Source: Paludibacteraceae bacterium (GTDB lineage Bacteria > Bacteroidota > Bacteroidia > Bacteroidales > Paludibacteraceae). From it: a stretch of 51,142 nt of DNA. The position numbers were made by a program, and so were the translations under genes. The notes below the pieces were generated by a model that was not told the DNA's origin, made no database searches, and saw only the letters and a list, made by a program, of their open reading frames with translations. The stretch covers positions 1 to 51,142 of the forward strand of contig JAFSMP010000016.1 in the NCBI GenBank assembly GCA_017447875.1, read 5' to 3'. Shown here in pieces: positions 32,316 through 40,325 of the stretch (position 1 is the stretch's first letter; each line of letters begins with the position of its first letter).

Positions 32316-33638
32316 CTAATTTTCGTACACGACGAAGCAGAGACAGAGGAGTAGGGCATAGTAGATGAAGACCATGGTCAGGCTGATGGAGACAGGCCAG
32401 GTACTGCCGGGTAAGGACTCGATCCATCCGACCGAATGATTCATCAACCAAGCGAGTGCATAGGTGAGTTTGGAGAATCCGATTCCGATGACCGAACTGC
32501 CTAATACCAGACTTATTAATCCGCAGGGAACCAGCAATATAGCGATGGGTAAGATGATTAGGTTGGTTAGCAGAAAATAGGTGCTCACGTAGCCGAAATA
32601 GTACATCGTGAGGGCGATGGTGCCTAATTGCGCGGCAATAGAGATGATGAGTGTTCCTATGATCCATGAGACTATACGACCGGATTTTCTTTTCCATTTG
32701 GAGCGGTGTATGCATCTCTCGCATTCCTTAGCTAGAACCACTATTGCAGCCGTGGCTGTAAAACTCAACTGAAAGCCTACGCTCCAGAGGTCTAATGGGC
32801 GTGCCAGAAGGATGAGAACGGCTGCTGCAGCGATGCTATTGATGGAGATGCCGTATCGGTAGCACATGCGTCCGATTTCGAAGATCGTCACCATCACTAC
32901 AGCCCGCACGACCGAAGGAGTGAGTCCGGTGAGCCATGCGTACGCCCACATCGCAGCGATGATGATAAGGCTGATGATGCATCTGCCGATTTGATTCTCA
33001 TACATCGGTCGGATGCGACCTCCTAAGGTTAGGAGCATCATCAGAAGGGCGTAGATGATACCGGTATGCAGACCGCTGACGGCCAATACGTGTGCCGCTC
33101 CGGATGCCTGAAAATGTTGCTTGAGAGTAGGGTCCAGATCTTCTTTATAACCCAAGGTAAGGGCTCCTACGGTAGCCAACTCGTCACCGGTTAATCCGGC
33201 AGAGGCTATACGGCGATAGAGTCGTTTTTGCAAGGACTCGGTGTGCGTGGAACAAGGATGAAGGGTATAGCGATAGACGTATGCCGTACCGATGATGCCT
33301 TGTCGTAGCAGGTAACGGCGGTAGTCAAACGCACCTATGGGTTCGGCCTTGCGTATGCGTGTGGTAGCGATGAGGGTGTCTCCTTTGTGAGGGAGCATAC
33401 GTGTACTGTCGCGTTGCACATAGACGTATACGGTGACTCCATAGGTCAACGCTTCATATCGCTCGCATTGCTTGGTGCTCTTGGCTTCGCTGCTGAGCAC
33501 AAATGTATGGACGTAGAGGCTGTCGTACATCGCTTTCTCGGGCGGATAGAAAACGCCGTGACGCTCGCATAACAATATTGCTACCACCAAAGGCAGCAGC
33601 AATACAATCATCGGATATGCACGTATTCGGTCTAACAC
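32316..33638 (-). CDS. comEC: ComEC/Rec2-family membrane protein (competence domain)
   Basis: This protein carries the Competence domain of ComEC/Rec2, the inner-membrane DNA-uptake channel. I take a GTG at 33638 as the start; it overlaps the tsaE stop (GTGTTAG) and gives 'LDRIRAYPMIVLLLPLV' with an immediate membrane helix. An ATG at 33611 is the alternative. The N-terminal extracytoplasmic region has 'GAFDYRRYLLRQGIIGTAYV', and the channel domain begins 'GALTLGYKEDLDPTLKQHFQ', 'GAAHVLAVSGLHTGIIYALL' and 'LTGLTPSVVRAVVMV', all family hallmarks. About eight to ten membrane segments follow. The C-terminal metallo-beta-lactamase domain of long ComEC proteins is absent, as is common in Bacteroidales. 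It is last in the long rod-shape operon. Confidence 0.9.
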   Translation of the reverse strand: MLDRIRAYPMIVLLLPLVVAILLCERHGVFYPPEKAMYDSLYVHTFVLSSEAKSTKQCERYEALTYGVTVYVYVQRDSTRMLPHKGDTLIATTRIRKAEPIGAFDYRRYLLRQGIIGTAYVYRYTLHPCSTHTESLQKRLYRRIASAGLTGDELATVGALTLGYKEDLDPTLKQHFQASGAAHVLAVSGLHTGIIYALLMMLLTLGGRIRPMYENQIGRCIISLIIIAAMWAYAWLTGLTPSVVRAVVMVTIFEIGRMCYRYGISINSIAAAAVLILLARPLDLWSVGFQLSFTATAAIVVLAKECERCIHRSKWKRKSGRIVSWIIGTLIISIAAQLGTIALTMYYFGYVSTYFLLTNLIILPIAILLVPCGLISLVLGSSVIGIGFSKLTYALAWLMNHSVGWIESLPGSTWPVSISLTMVFIYYALLLCLCFVVYEN

Positions 33639-34096
33639 GTCAGTTTTCTGTCTCCGTTCGGTTGGGGTACGATCTTGATCCAGACGGTGTCGTCGGGCAG
33701 GAGGGCTTCGATCATCTCCGGCCATTCGATGAAGCAGTAGTTACCGGAATATAGATACTCCTCTGCTCCGAAGTCGATCGCCTCGCGGATGTCCTTGAGT
33801 CGGTAACAGTCGAAATGGTACACTTCACCGCGGTAGGGTTGTTCCACGTCATACACATTGACGATCGCGAAGGTGGGACTGTTGACGATATCGACCGAAC
33901 CCATCTCTTCCACGAGTTTTTTGATGAAGGTGGTCTTACCGGCTCCCATCGGTCCGTCGAACGCAAAGACGCGATGCGGTTCGTTCGTCTTCAAGATCTC
34001 CAACGCACTCACTGTCTCATTTTTCTCGTTAAGCAACAAAAGGTTGGATTTCTCGTCTAATTTTATCGTATAAGTACTCATATTCTTGCTTTTCAT
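33632..34096 (-). CDS. tsaE: tRNA threonylcarbamoyladenosine biosynthesis ATPase TsaE
   Basis: TsaE is the ATPase of the TsaBDE complex that makes t6A37 in tRNAs reading ANN codons. The P-loop is 'AFDGPMGAGKTTFIKKLVEE', with 'NSPTFAIVNVYD', 'EVYHFDCYRLKD' and 'GNYCFIEWPEMIEALLPDD' following in the family order. At 154 residues the length is normal; an ATG five codons later (34081) is an alternative start. It lies 7 nt after uvrC and overlaps comEC. tsaB and tsaD are not in the window. Confidence 0.95.
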   Translation of the reverse strand: MKSKNMSTYTIKLDEKSNLLLLNEKNETVSALEILKTNEPHRVFAFDGPMGAGKTTFIKKLVEEMGSVDIVNSPTFAIVNVYDVEQPYRGEVYHFDCYRLKDIREAIDFGAEEYLYSGNYCFIEWPEMIEALLPDDTVWIKIVPQPNGDRKLTC

Positions 34097-34103
34097 TCAA
34101 TTC

Positions 34104-35921
34104 TCAGAGCGATATTTTGGCTTGTAATTGCTCGTAAATAGCTGAACCTCTGCGTTTTCCGAGCAATTCTATCCATTCTTCTTTTTTAGCTGCTCCAGCA
34201 CGTTTCACAGAACCGAAATGGGTCAGTATTTTTTGTTTCGTAGCCTCGCCAACTCCCTGAATATCATCGAGTTGACTATGAATCTGCGCCTTACTTCGTT
34301 TGGCTTTATGGTAAGAAATAGCAAATCGGTGCACTTCGTCTTGGATATTCGTCAGCAGACGGAACACTTCGCTTGTGACCGGCATACTGATCTCCATCGG
34401 AGGAAAACCGAAGAGGAGTGTTTGGGTGCGGTGTTTGTCATTTTTCTTCAGTCCGGCGATCGGGATAGAGAGACCAAGCTGATCTTCCACCGCTTCGCGA
34501 ATTGCATGCATCTGTCCGAGACCACCGTCAGCGATGATAAGGTCCGGCATTTGTTCGTTGGAATCGAGCAGATGTTGGTATCTTCTTCGTACCACTTCGC
34601 GCATGGAGGCATAGTCATCTGCTCCTTCTACGGTCTTGATCTCAAAGCGCTTGTAGTCACTCTTACTTGGTTTAGCCATCCGATAGACCACGCATCCGGC
34701 GACGGCATTGGTGCCTTGTATATTGGAGTTATCGAAGCAATCGATCCATCGAGGCAGAGTAGGGAGATTCATCATCTTCTGCATCTCCGTTAGGATGCGC
34801 ACACCGCGTTGCTCGGGATTGAGTTTATCTTCCTGTTTGAGTCGGTCGAGTTTATATTGCCGCACGTTCTGCATAGCGAGGTCGAGTAGTTTTTTTCGGT
34901 CACCACTGAGGGCGATATGTACATGCAGCGTATCATCAAAAACCTCCGGAATGAACGGAACAATCACCTCTTGCGTATGGCTCTCCAACTGCTGCCGGAG
35001 TTCCATCATTCCTAGCGCTAACAGTTCCTCTTTCTCTTCCTCCATCTTACGCCGGTACTCAATCGTCTGACCTTGTACGATGCAGCCGTTATGCACATGC
35101 AGCATGGAGATATATACACGGTCATCTTGCTCGTCATAACCGAAGACGTCCACATCTTTGGCCGTACTATTGGTGATGATGGTCTTGCTCTTGAATTGCT
35201 CTAACAGTTCCAGTTTTCGCTTGAAGTCTGCGGCTTCTTCGAACTTAAGTTCTGCCGATTTCATCAGCATTTCTTCTTCAAGTTGCTTACCGATCTCGTG
35301 TGCGTCACCTTTGATGAGTTTTCGTGCTTGGTCGATCCATTGTTGATAGACCGCTTCACCTTTTCCTTCGCATATACCACAGCAGTTTTTCAGATGGTAC
35401 TTGAGGCATACACGTATCTTCTTTTTCTCGATGGAATCGGTGGTTATTGGGATGTTACAGGTTCGGATGGGATAGAGTTTATGTATGAGTTCGAGTACCA
35501 GATCCACCGTATTGCCGAAACTATACGGTCCGTAGTACTCCCCTGTTTTCTTATTGATGGTGCGGGTCTTGAAGATCCGCGGGTAAGGTTCGCGGGTGAT
35601 ACAGATAGAGGGATAACTCTTTCCGTCCTTGAGTAAGATATTATACCGCGGTTGGTATTGCTTGATGAGGTTATTTTCCAGCAGGAATGCATCTTGCTCA
35701 CTATCCACTACTACATACCGGATGTCGGCTATGTGCGCTACGAGTTGGCGAGTCTTGGAAGAAGGATGCTCTTTGGTGAAATAACTATTGACGCGTCGAT
35801 GCAGATTCTTGGCTTTGCCTACATAGATGATCTGTCCCTCTGCGTCAAAATACTGGTACACACCCGGACTATCCGGAATGCGCTTCAGTAACAGTTTTAT
35901 ATGTTCGGATGTTTTACTCAT
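34104..35921 (-). CDS. uvrC: Excinuclease ABC subunit C
   Basis: UvrC makes the dual incisions of nucleotide excision repair. The N-terminal GIY-YIG nuclease is at residues about 15-95 ('GVYQYFDAEGQIIYVGKAKN'). The Cys-rich segment 'CLKYHLKNCCGICEG' and a UvrB-binding UVR motif near residues 205-240 ('ELKFEEAADFKRKLELLEQF') follow, then the RNase H-like C-terminal nuclease ('WIDCFDNSNIQG', 'LIIADGGLGQMHAI') and a helix-hairpin-helix ('IQGVGEATKQKILTHFGSV'). At 605 residues it is full length. Its ATG overlaps the apt stop by 8 nt. Confidence 0.97.
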   Translation of the reverse strand: MSKTSEHIKLLLKRIPDSPGVYQYFDAEGQIIYVGKAKNLHRRVNSYFTKEHPSSKTRQLVAHIADIRYVVVDSEQDAFLLENNLIKQYQPRYNILLKDGKSYPSICITREPYPRIFKTRTINKKTGEYYGPYSFGNTVDLVLELIHKLYPIRTCNIPITTDSIEKKKIRVCLKYHLKNCCGICEGKGEAVYQQWIDQARKLIKGDAHEIGKQLEEEMLMKSAELKFEEAADFKRKLELLEQFKSKTIITNSTAKDVDVFGYDEQDDRVYISMLHVHNGCIVQGQTIEYRRKMEEEKEELLALGMMELRQQLESHTQEVIVPFIPEVFDDTLHVHIALSGDRKKLLDLAMQNVRQYKLDRLKQEDKLNPEQRGVRILTEMQKMMNLPTLPRWIDCFDNSNIQGTNAVAGCVVYRMAKPSKSDYKRFEIKTVEGADDYASMREVVRRRYQHLLDSNEQMPDLIIADGGLGQMHAIREAVEDQLGLSIPIAGLKKNDKHRTQTLLFGFPPMEISMPVTSEVFRLLTNIQDEVHRFAISYHKAKRSKAQIHSQLDDIQGVGEATKQKILTHFGSVKRAGAAKKEEWIELLGKRRGSAIYEQLQAKISL

Positions 35922-36468
35922 CCACTTCTATACCGAAGAGACAATCTACATGCTCTGCTTTACCTTCCAGATACTTGCGGCCGTTTAGTCCCTCGAGTTC
36001 AATGATGCAGTTGACGTAAATCTTCTTTACACCTAATTTCTTAACCAGATTGATGGCTGCTTCCATGGATCCGCCGGTAGCTAAGATATCATCATGGATG
36101 AGTACGATGTCATCCGGGCGGAGCGCATCTTTGTGAATCTGGATGGTATCATCTCCATATTCTTTGGCGTAGGTGACGGATACCGTCTCTGCTGGCAGTT
36201 TGTTGTGCTTACGGATAGGCACAAATCCTGCTCCTAACTCGATAGCCACAGCCGGAGCAAGAATGAAACCACGGGACTCGATTCCTACGACCTGCGTGAT
36301 ACCTAAGTCTTTGTAATGCTTTACGATCTCATCTCGCATCCAGCGCAAACATTCGGGTTTGGCTAATGCGGTAGTGATGTCTTTGAATTGTATGCCCGGT
36401 ATCGGAAAGTCCGGCACATTACGAATCGCATTTTTTACGTCTTGAGCTGTCATATATATTCCTTTCAT
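35914..36468 (-). CDS. apt: Adenine phosphoribosyltransferase
   Basis: Apt salvages adenine to AMP using PRPP. The family start is visible as 'AIRNVPDFPIPGIQFKDITT', with 'VVGIESRGFILAPAVA' and the PRPP loop 'DDIVLIHDDILATGGSMEAA'. At 184 residues it is slightly long; initiation at the ATG six codons in (36453) would fit the family equally well. Upstream lie a parS-like site and a hairpin, so apt may also have its own transcript, although no standard promoter is seen. It overlaps uvrC by 8 nt. Confidence 0.95.
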   Translation of the reverse strand: MKGIYMTAQDVKNAIRNVPDFPIPGIQFKDITTALAKPECLRWMRDEIVKHYKDLGITQVVGIESRGFILAPAVAIELGAGFVPIRKHNKLPAETVSVTYAKEYGDDTIQIHKDALRPDDIVLIHDDILATGGSMEAAINLVKKLGVKKIYVNCIIELEGLNGRKYLEGKAEHVDCLFGIEVDE

Positions 36469-36491
36469 TTTTCACCATTCACTTTTCTGAT

Positions 36492-36507
36492 AGTTCCACG
36501 TGGAACA
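36492..36507. promoter_or_regulatory. parS: parS-like ParB-binding site
   Basis: The 14-bp palindrome GTTCCACGTGGAAC (36493-36506) is flanked by A on both sides. It matches the widely conserved bacterial parS sequence (TGTTNCACGTGNAACA) in 15 of 16 positions, including the CACGTG core. It lies in the 73-nt gap between apt and mnmG, a gene often found near oriC. No parA/parB genes are in the window. Confidence 0.8.
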
Positions 36508-36514
36508 ATATATA

Positions 36515-36535
36515 TTAGTTTGCTTTGCAAACTAA
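36515..36535 (-). terminator. Small hairpin after mnmG
   Basis: A perfect 9-bp stem (TTAGTTTGC/GCAAACTAA) with a 3-nt loop begins 7 nt after the mnmG stop. There is no T run, so it may attenuate or protect the 3' end rather than terminate fully. Confidence 0.45.
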
Positions 36536-36541
36536 AAGTAC

Positions 36542-38407
36542 TTATCTTCCCATTAAAACCAGCAATACACTGATGTCATTGGGGCTTACACCGGGTATGC
36601 GTTGTGCTTCACCGATGGACTTTGGACGAATGCGGCTGAGCTTCTGTCGGGCTTCGGTACTTAAACTCTGCACTTCGTCGAAATTAAACTGATCGGGTAT
36701 GCGTATCTGGTCCAGACGTTGCAGCTTAGCGGCTTCATTCTTCTCCCGTTTGATATATCCGGCATACTTGATTTGAATCTCGCAACTCTCTGCGCATTCA
36801 TCGGAGATATTTGCTCTTTGTGCTTTGAGTTCGGGTACCACTTCGGCGAGTGCTTTGATGCTTACCTGAGGTCGCAAGATAAGATCGCTGATCTTACATC
36901 CTTCGTGCAGAGGTGTACTTCCGATGGATTCCAACCAACCGTCGATGGTTCCCTTGCGCACCGTAGTGGTATGCATAAAGTCGATGAATGCGGCACAAGT
37001 TGCTTGTTTGCGCGTCCAAAGATCATAGCGATATCGGTCGGCTAGCCCCATCTTGTAGCTGCGAGCAGTGAGCCGTTCGTCGGCATTGTCCTGACGCAAG
37101 AGGATACGGTACTCGGCTCGGGAGGTGAACATACGATAGGGCTCGTCCACTCCTTTATTGACCAAGTCATCAATCAGCACACCGATGTAACTCTCGTCTC
37201 TACCCATGGTGAAGGGCGCACCGCCATGCACATTAATATGGGCATTGACGCCTGCTACCAGACCTTGTCCTGCTGCCTCTTCATAACCGGTGGTTCCATT
37301 GATCTGTCCGGCGAAAAACAGATTTTTAATCTGTTTAGTCTCTAAGGTATGGTGCAGTTGGGTGGGGGCGAAGAAGTCATACTCGATGGCATAACCGGGG
37401 CGATAGAGCACGACGTCTTCCAATCCTTCGATCGTACGGAGTCCGGCTAACTGTACTTGCCACGGCAGAGAACTGGAGAAACCGTTGACGTAATACTCGT
37501 TGCTATCCACTCCTTCGGGTTCGAGGAAGATCTGGTGTGCTTCTTTGTCGGCAAAGGTGACGATCTTCGTTTCGATACTCGGGCAGTAACGCGGACCGAT
37601 ACTGCGTATTTGTCCGTTGAAAAGGGGCGAATCTGCAAGTCCGGCACGTAAGGCTTCGTGGGTGGAAGGATTGGTGTAGGTGATCCAGCAGGGCATCTGT
37701 TTGAGGGAACGTTGCACCGTATCCAGATAACTGAACTGATGCCAATCATTATCTCCGTCTTGCCGTACCAAGCGGTCAAAATGAATAGAGCGAGCATCGA
37801 TGCGTGCAGGCGTACCGGTTTTCATGCGGTCACTTTGGAATCCTAAGGACACCAGCTGTTCGGTCAGACCATGTGAGGCAGGTTCAGAAGTGCGTCCACC
37901 TGGTATCTGGGTCTTCCCGCAGTGCATGAGACCGTTGAGGAAAGTGCCGTTCGTGAGAACGACTGCTTGCGCCTCCATCTCGATACCTAACATCGTCTTG
38001 ACACCGCATATCTTATTATCTTTGATAATAAGCGATGTGACGATATCTTGCCATAGATAGAGGTTATCGGTATGACTCAGCATACGGATCCATTCTTCGA
38101 TAAAGCGTTTGCGGTCACTCTGACTGCGCGGACTCCACATGGCAGGACCTTTGCTTTGATTGAGTATACGGAACTGGATAGCACTGCGGTCGGTGACGAT
38201 ACCCATCTGTCCACCGAGTGCATCTATCTCACGCACGATCTGTCCTTTTGCAATACCTCCTACGGCAGGGTTACAGCTCATCTGCGCGATCTTATTCATA
38301 TCCATGGTGATAAGCAGGGTCTTACTGCCCATTCGGGCAGCTGCACTTGCCGCCTCGCATCCTGCGTGGCCGGCGCCTACTACTATCACATCGTATTTAA
38401 AATCCAT
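36542..38407 (-). CDS. mnmG: tRNA uridine-5-carboxymethylaminomethyl modification enzyme MnmG (GidA)
   Basis: MnmG works with MnmE to modify the wobble uridine of several tRNAs, using FAD. The FAD-binding start is 'DVIVVGAGHAGCEAASAAAR', followed by 'CNPAVGGIAKGQIVREIDAL', 'VLTNGTFLNGLMHCGKTQIP', the second dinucleotide-binding region and 'GTTGYEEAAGQGLVAGVNAH'. The C-terminal helical domain has 'MFTSRAEYRILLRQDNAD' and 'YAGYIKREKNEAAKL'. At 621 residues it is full length. It lies 3 nt downstream of yraN in the rod operon; the neighbouring parS-like site fits its frequent origin-proximal location. Confidence 0.97.
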   Translation of the reverse strand: MDFKYDVIVVGAGHAGCEAASAAARMGSKTLLITMDMNKIAQMSCNPAVGGIAKGQIVREIDALGGQMGIVTDRSAIQFRILNQSKGPAMWSPRSQSDRKRFIEEWIRMLSHTDNLYLWQDIVTSLIIKDNKICGVKTMLGIEMEAQAVVLTNGTFLNGLMHCGKTQIPGGRTSEPASHGLTEQLVSLGFQSDRMKTGTPARIDARSIHFDRLVRQDGDNDWHQFSYLDTVQRSLKQMPCWITYTNPSTHEALRAGLADSPLFNGQIRSIGPRYCPSIETKIVTFADKEAHQIFLEPEGVDSNEYYVNGFSSSLPWQVQLAGLRTIEGLEDVVLYRPGYAIEYDFFAPTQLHHTLETKQIKNLFFAGQINGTTGYEEAAGQGLVAGVNAHINVHGGAPFTMGRDESYIGVLIDDLVNKGVDEPYRMFTSRAEYRILLRQDNADERLTARSYKMGLADRYRYDLWTRKQATCAAFIDFMHTTTVRKGTIDGWLESIGSTPLHEGCKISDLILRPQVSIKALAEVVPELKAQRANISDECAESCEIQIKYAGYIKREKNEAAKLQRLDQIRIPDQFNFDEVQSLSTEARQKLSRIRPKSIGEAQRIPGVSPNDISVLLVLMGR

Positions 38408-38410
38408 ATC

Positions 38411-38860
38411 TTATTTATTACGTATCGTTTTTGTCCGGTGAATCCATTTCCAATGACCGGTATGACTACCGGAAGTGACGGTGCGGTTGGAGGGCGTAAA
38501 CGCATTCTCCCAATGTCCCCGGTACGTGATCTCATTGGTTTGGGCATCCACCAGAATGCCGATAATATCAAATCGCAGCCCTTTCTCTGTTCGTTTTTGT
38601 TTGGCATACGCATTGCCGGCTGCTATCATGCGTCTTTTCTTGTTTTCATCGACATATTCTTCGGGTAACTTATCCCCGAAAGTGGTGGTGCGCGCTTTCA
38701 CTTCGGCAAATACTATCGTCTGTTTATCCTCCGCTATCAGGTCCACTTCCAGATGTCCCATCCGCCAGTTGTGCTCCACTATTTTGAAGCCTTTCTTTTC
38801 CAGCATCTTGGCGGCTTCCGCTTCGCCGATGATTCCTATAGGATCGGTTACAAATGCCAT
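38411..38860 (-). CDS. yraN: YraN/UPF0102 family nuclease-like protein
   Basis: This 149-residue protein belongs to UPF0102, Holliday-junction-resolvase-like proteins of uncertain role. The core is intact: 'GIIGEAEAAKMLEKKGFKI', 'NWRMGHLEVDLIAED' and 'IVFAEVKARTTTFGD', giving the E-x(n)-D-x(n)-E-x-K signature of the fold. The C-terminal 35 residues ('AFTPSNRTVTSGSHTGHWKW' and a basic end) extend beyond the usual family length of about 120. It is 1 nt after rodA and 3 nt before mnmG. Confidence 0.9.
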   Translation of the reverse strand: MAFVTDPIGIIGEAEAAKMLEKKGFKIVEHNWRMGHLEVDLIAEDKQTIVFAEVKARTTTFGDKLPEEYVDENKKRRMIAAGNAYAKQKRTEKGLRFDIIGILVDAQTNEITYRGHWENAFTPSNRTVTSGSHTGHWKWIHRTKTIRNK

Positions 38861-38861
38861 A

Positions 38862-40325
38862 CTAATTCAATTGCTCCATACGGGCTGCATCCAACCGGAG
38901 TAAGATGAACAGCAGTAAAGTGAAACCCCATAATGAACTACCTCCGTAACTGAAGAAAGGCAGCGGAATACCAATGACAGGCAGCAGACCGAGTACCATT
39001 CCGACGTTAATCATCAGATGGAAGAGGAAGATGCTGGCCACGGCATAGGCATAGATACGGGTAGTGACGTTTCGTTGCCGTTCGGCGATGAAGATGAGGC
39101 GCAGAATAAAACACAGGTACAGCAATAAAACTCCGATGGAACCGACAAAACCCCACTCTTCACCGACGGTACAGAAGATGAAGTCGGTATCTTGCTCCGG
39201 CACGAACTGTAATTTCGTCTGGGTGCCGTTCAGGTATCCTTTTCCGAAGAATCGTCCGGAACCGATCGCGATACGTGCCTGGTTGACGTTGTAACCTGCT
39301 CCGGCCGGATCTTCTTTCATACCGAGCAGCACTTCGATACGGATCCGCTGGTGCGGTTGCAGCACTTTATTGAAGACAAAATCGCAAGCATGGGTGTATC
39401 CGATGCAGAAGAGGGTGAAGAACGCCACGATGAGCAGCATATATTTACGCCAAATGAGGCTGATGACGATGTTATAGATCACCAGGGCGACCACTATTCC
39501 TACGGCTATCCAATCGAAGGGCATCTTAAACCAAATATTGATGATGAGGCATATGCCGTATAGGGCGACTACGCTGCCTGTCAGGATCAAGCCTTGCCAG
39601 CGCATATAATGCTCTTTGCATATGAAGTATATCTCCACAGCCGTGAGGATGAGCATACAGGTCAGCATCCCGACACTGCCTGTTCCTAAGGGTAAGGCAA
39701 CTCCTCCGAAGCGGATGCTGATGATGAACAGCGCCACGGCTGCCACACCCATCCATAGCACGTATCCGCTCATTCCTTGGCGGTAGAAGACCAGCAGGAA
39801 GGCGGCAAAGACAAGTGCCGAACCGGTTTCTTTCTGCAGCACCATGATGATGAGTGCCGGTATACCGATGAGGGCAAAAGGCACAATCATATCGCGCCAG
39901 GACTTGATTTTATATTCGTACCGCCCCATATATTTGGCGACCGCAAGTGCCACGATACACTTGGCGAACTCGGCAGGTTGTAAGCTCACCGGACCGAGGG
40001 AAATCCAACTCATGGAGCCTTTGATATCCCGGGCTAGGAAGGGGGTTGCAAGGAGTAACAACAGCATCGCACCGTAGGCGATATAGGCGAGTATGTCATA
40101 GGTCTTGTAGTCGATCAGCAGCAGGATACCGCCCATGACCAATGAACCGAGTAACCAGACGAACTGTTTACCGGCGCGGTTGGAGAAATCGAAGATACTG
40201 GTCTGGTCGAAGGTATAGCTGGCACCATAGATATTGAGCCAGCCGAAGACGGCCAGCATCAGGAACATTCCGATGGTTAACCAATCGACATGTTTGCCTA
40301 TATTACCACTTCTTGACGCTCTCAT
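38862..40325 (-). CDS. rodA: Rod-shape SEDS peptidoglycan glycosyltransferase RodA
   Basis: RodA polymerises lipid II with PBP2 in the elongation complex. It has about ten membrane helices; landmarks are 'GSMSWISLGPVSLQPAEFAK' (with the catalytic-site aspartate region later in the family), 'LQKETGSALVFAAFLLVFY', 'AGYNVNQARIAIGSG', 'FVPEQDTDFIFCTVGEEWGF' and 'GIPLPFFSYGGSSL'. At 487 residues it is longer than proteobacterial RodA because of an extra hydrophobic region in the middle, which is usual in Bacteroidales. The start overlaps the mrdA end by 23 nt. Confidence 0.95.
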   Translation of the reverse strand: MRASRSGNIGKHVDWLTIGMFLMLAVFGWLNIYGASYTFDQTSIFDFSNRAGKQFVWLLGSLVMGGILLLIDYKTYDILAYIAYGAMLLLLLATPFLARDIKGSMSWISLGPVSLQPAEFAKCIVALAVAKYMGRYEYKIKSWRDMIVPFALIGIPALIIMVLQKETGSALVFAAFLLVFYRQGMSGYVLWMGVAAVALFIISIRFGGVALPLGTGSVGMLTCMLILTAVEIYFICKEHYMRWQGLILTGSVVALYGICLIINIWFKMPFDWIAVGIVVALVIYNIVISLIWRKYMLLIVAFFTLFCIGYTHACDFVFNKVLQPHQRIRIEVLLGMKEDPAGAGYNVNQARIAIGSGRFFGKGYLNGTQTKLQFVPEQDTDFIFCTVGEEWGFVGSIGVLLLYLCFILRLIFIAERQRNVTTRIYAYAVASIFLFHLMINVGMVLGLLPVIGIPLPFFSYGGSSLWGFTLLLFILLRLDAARMEQLN

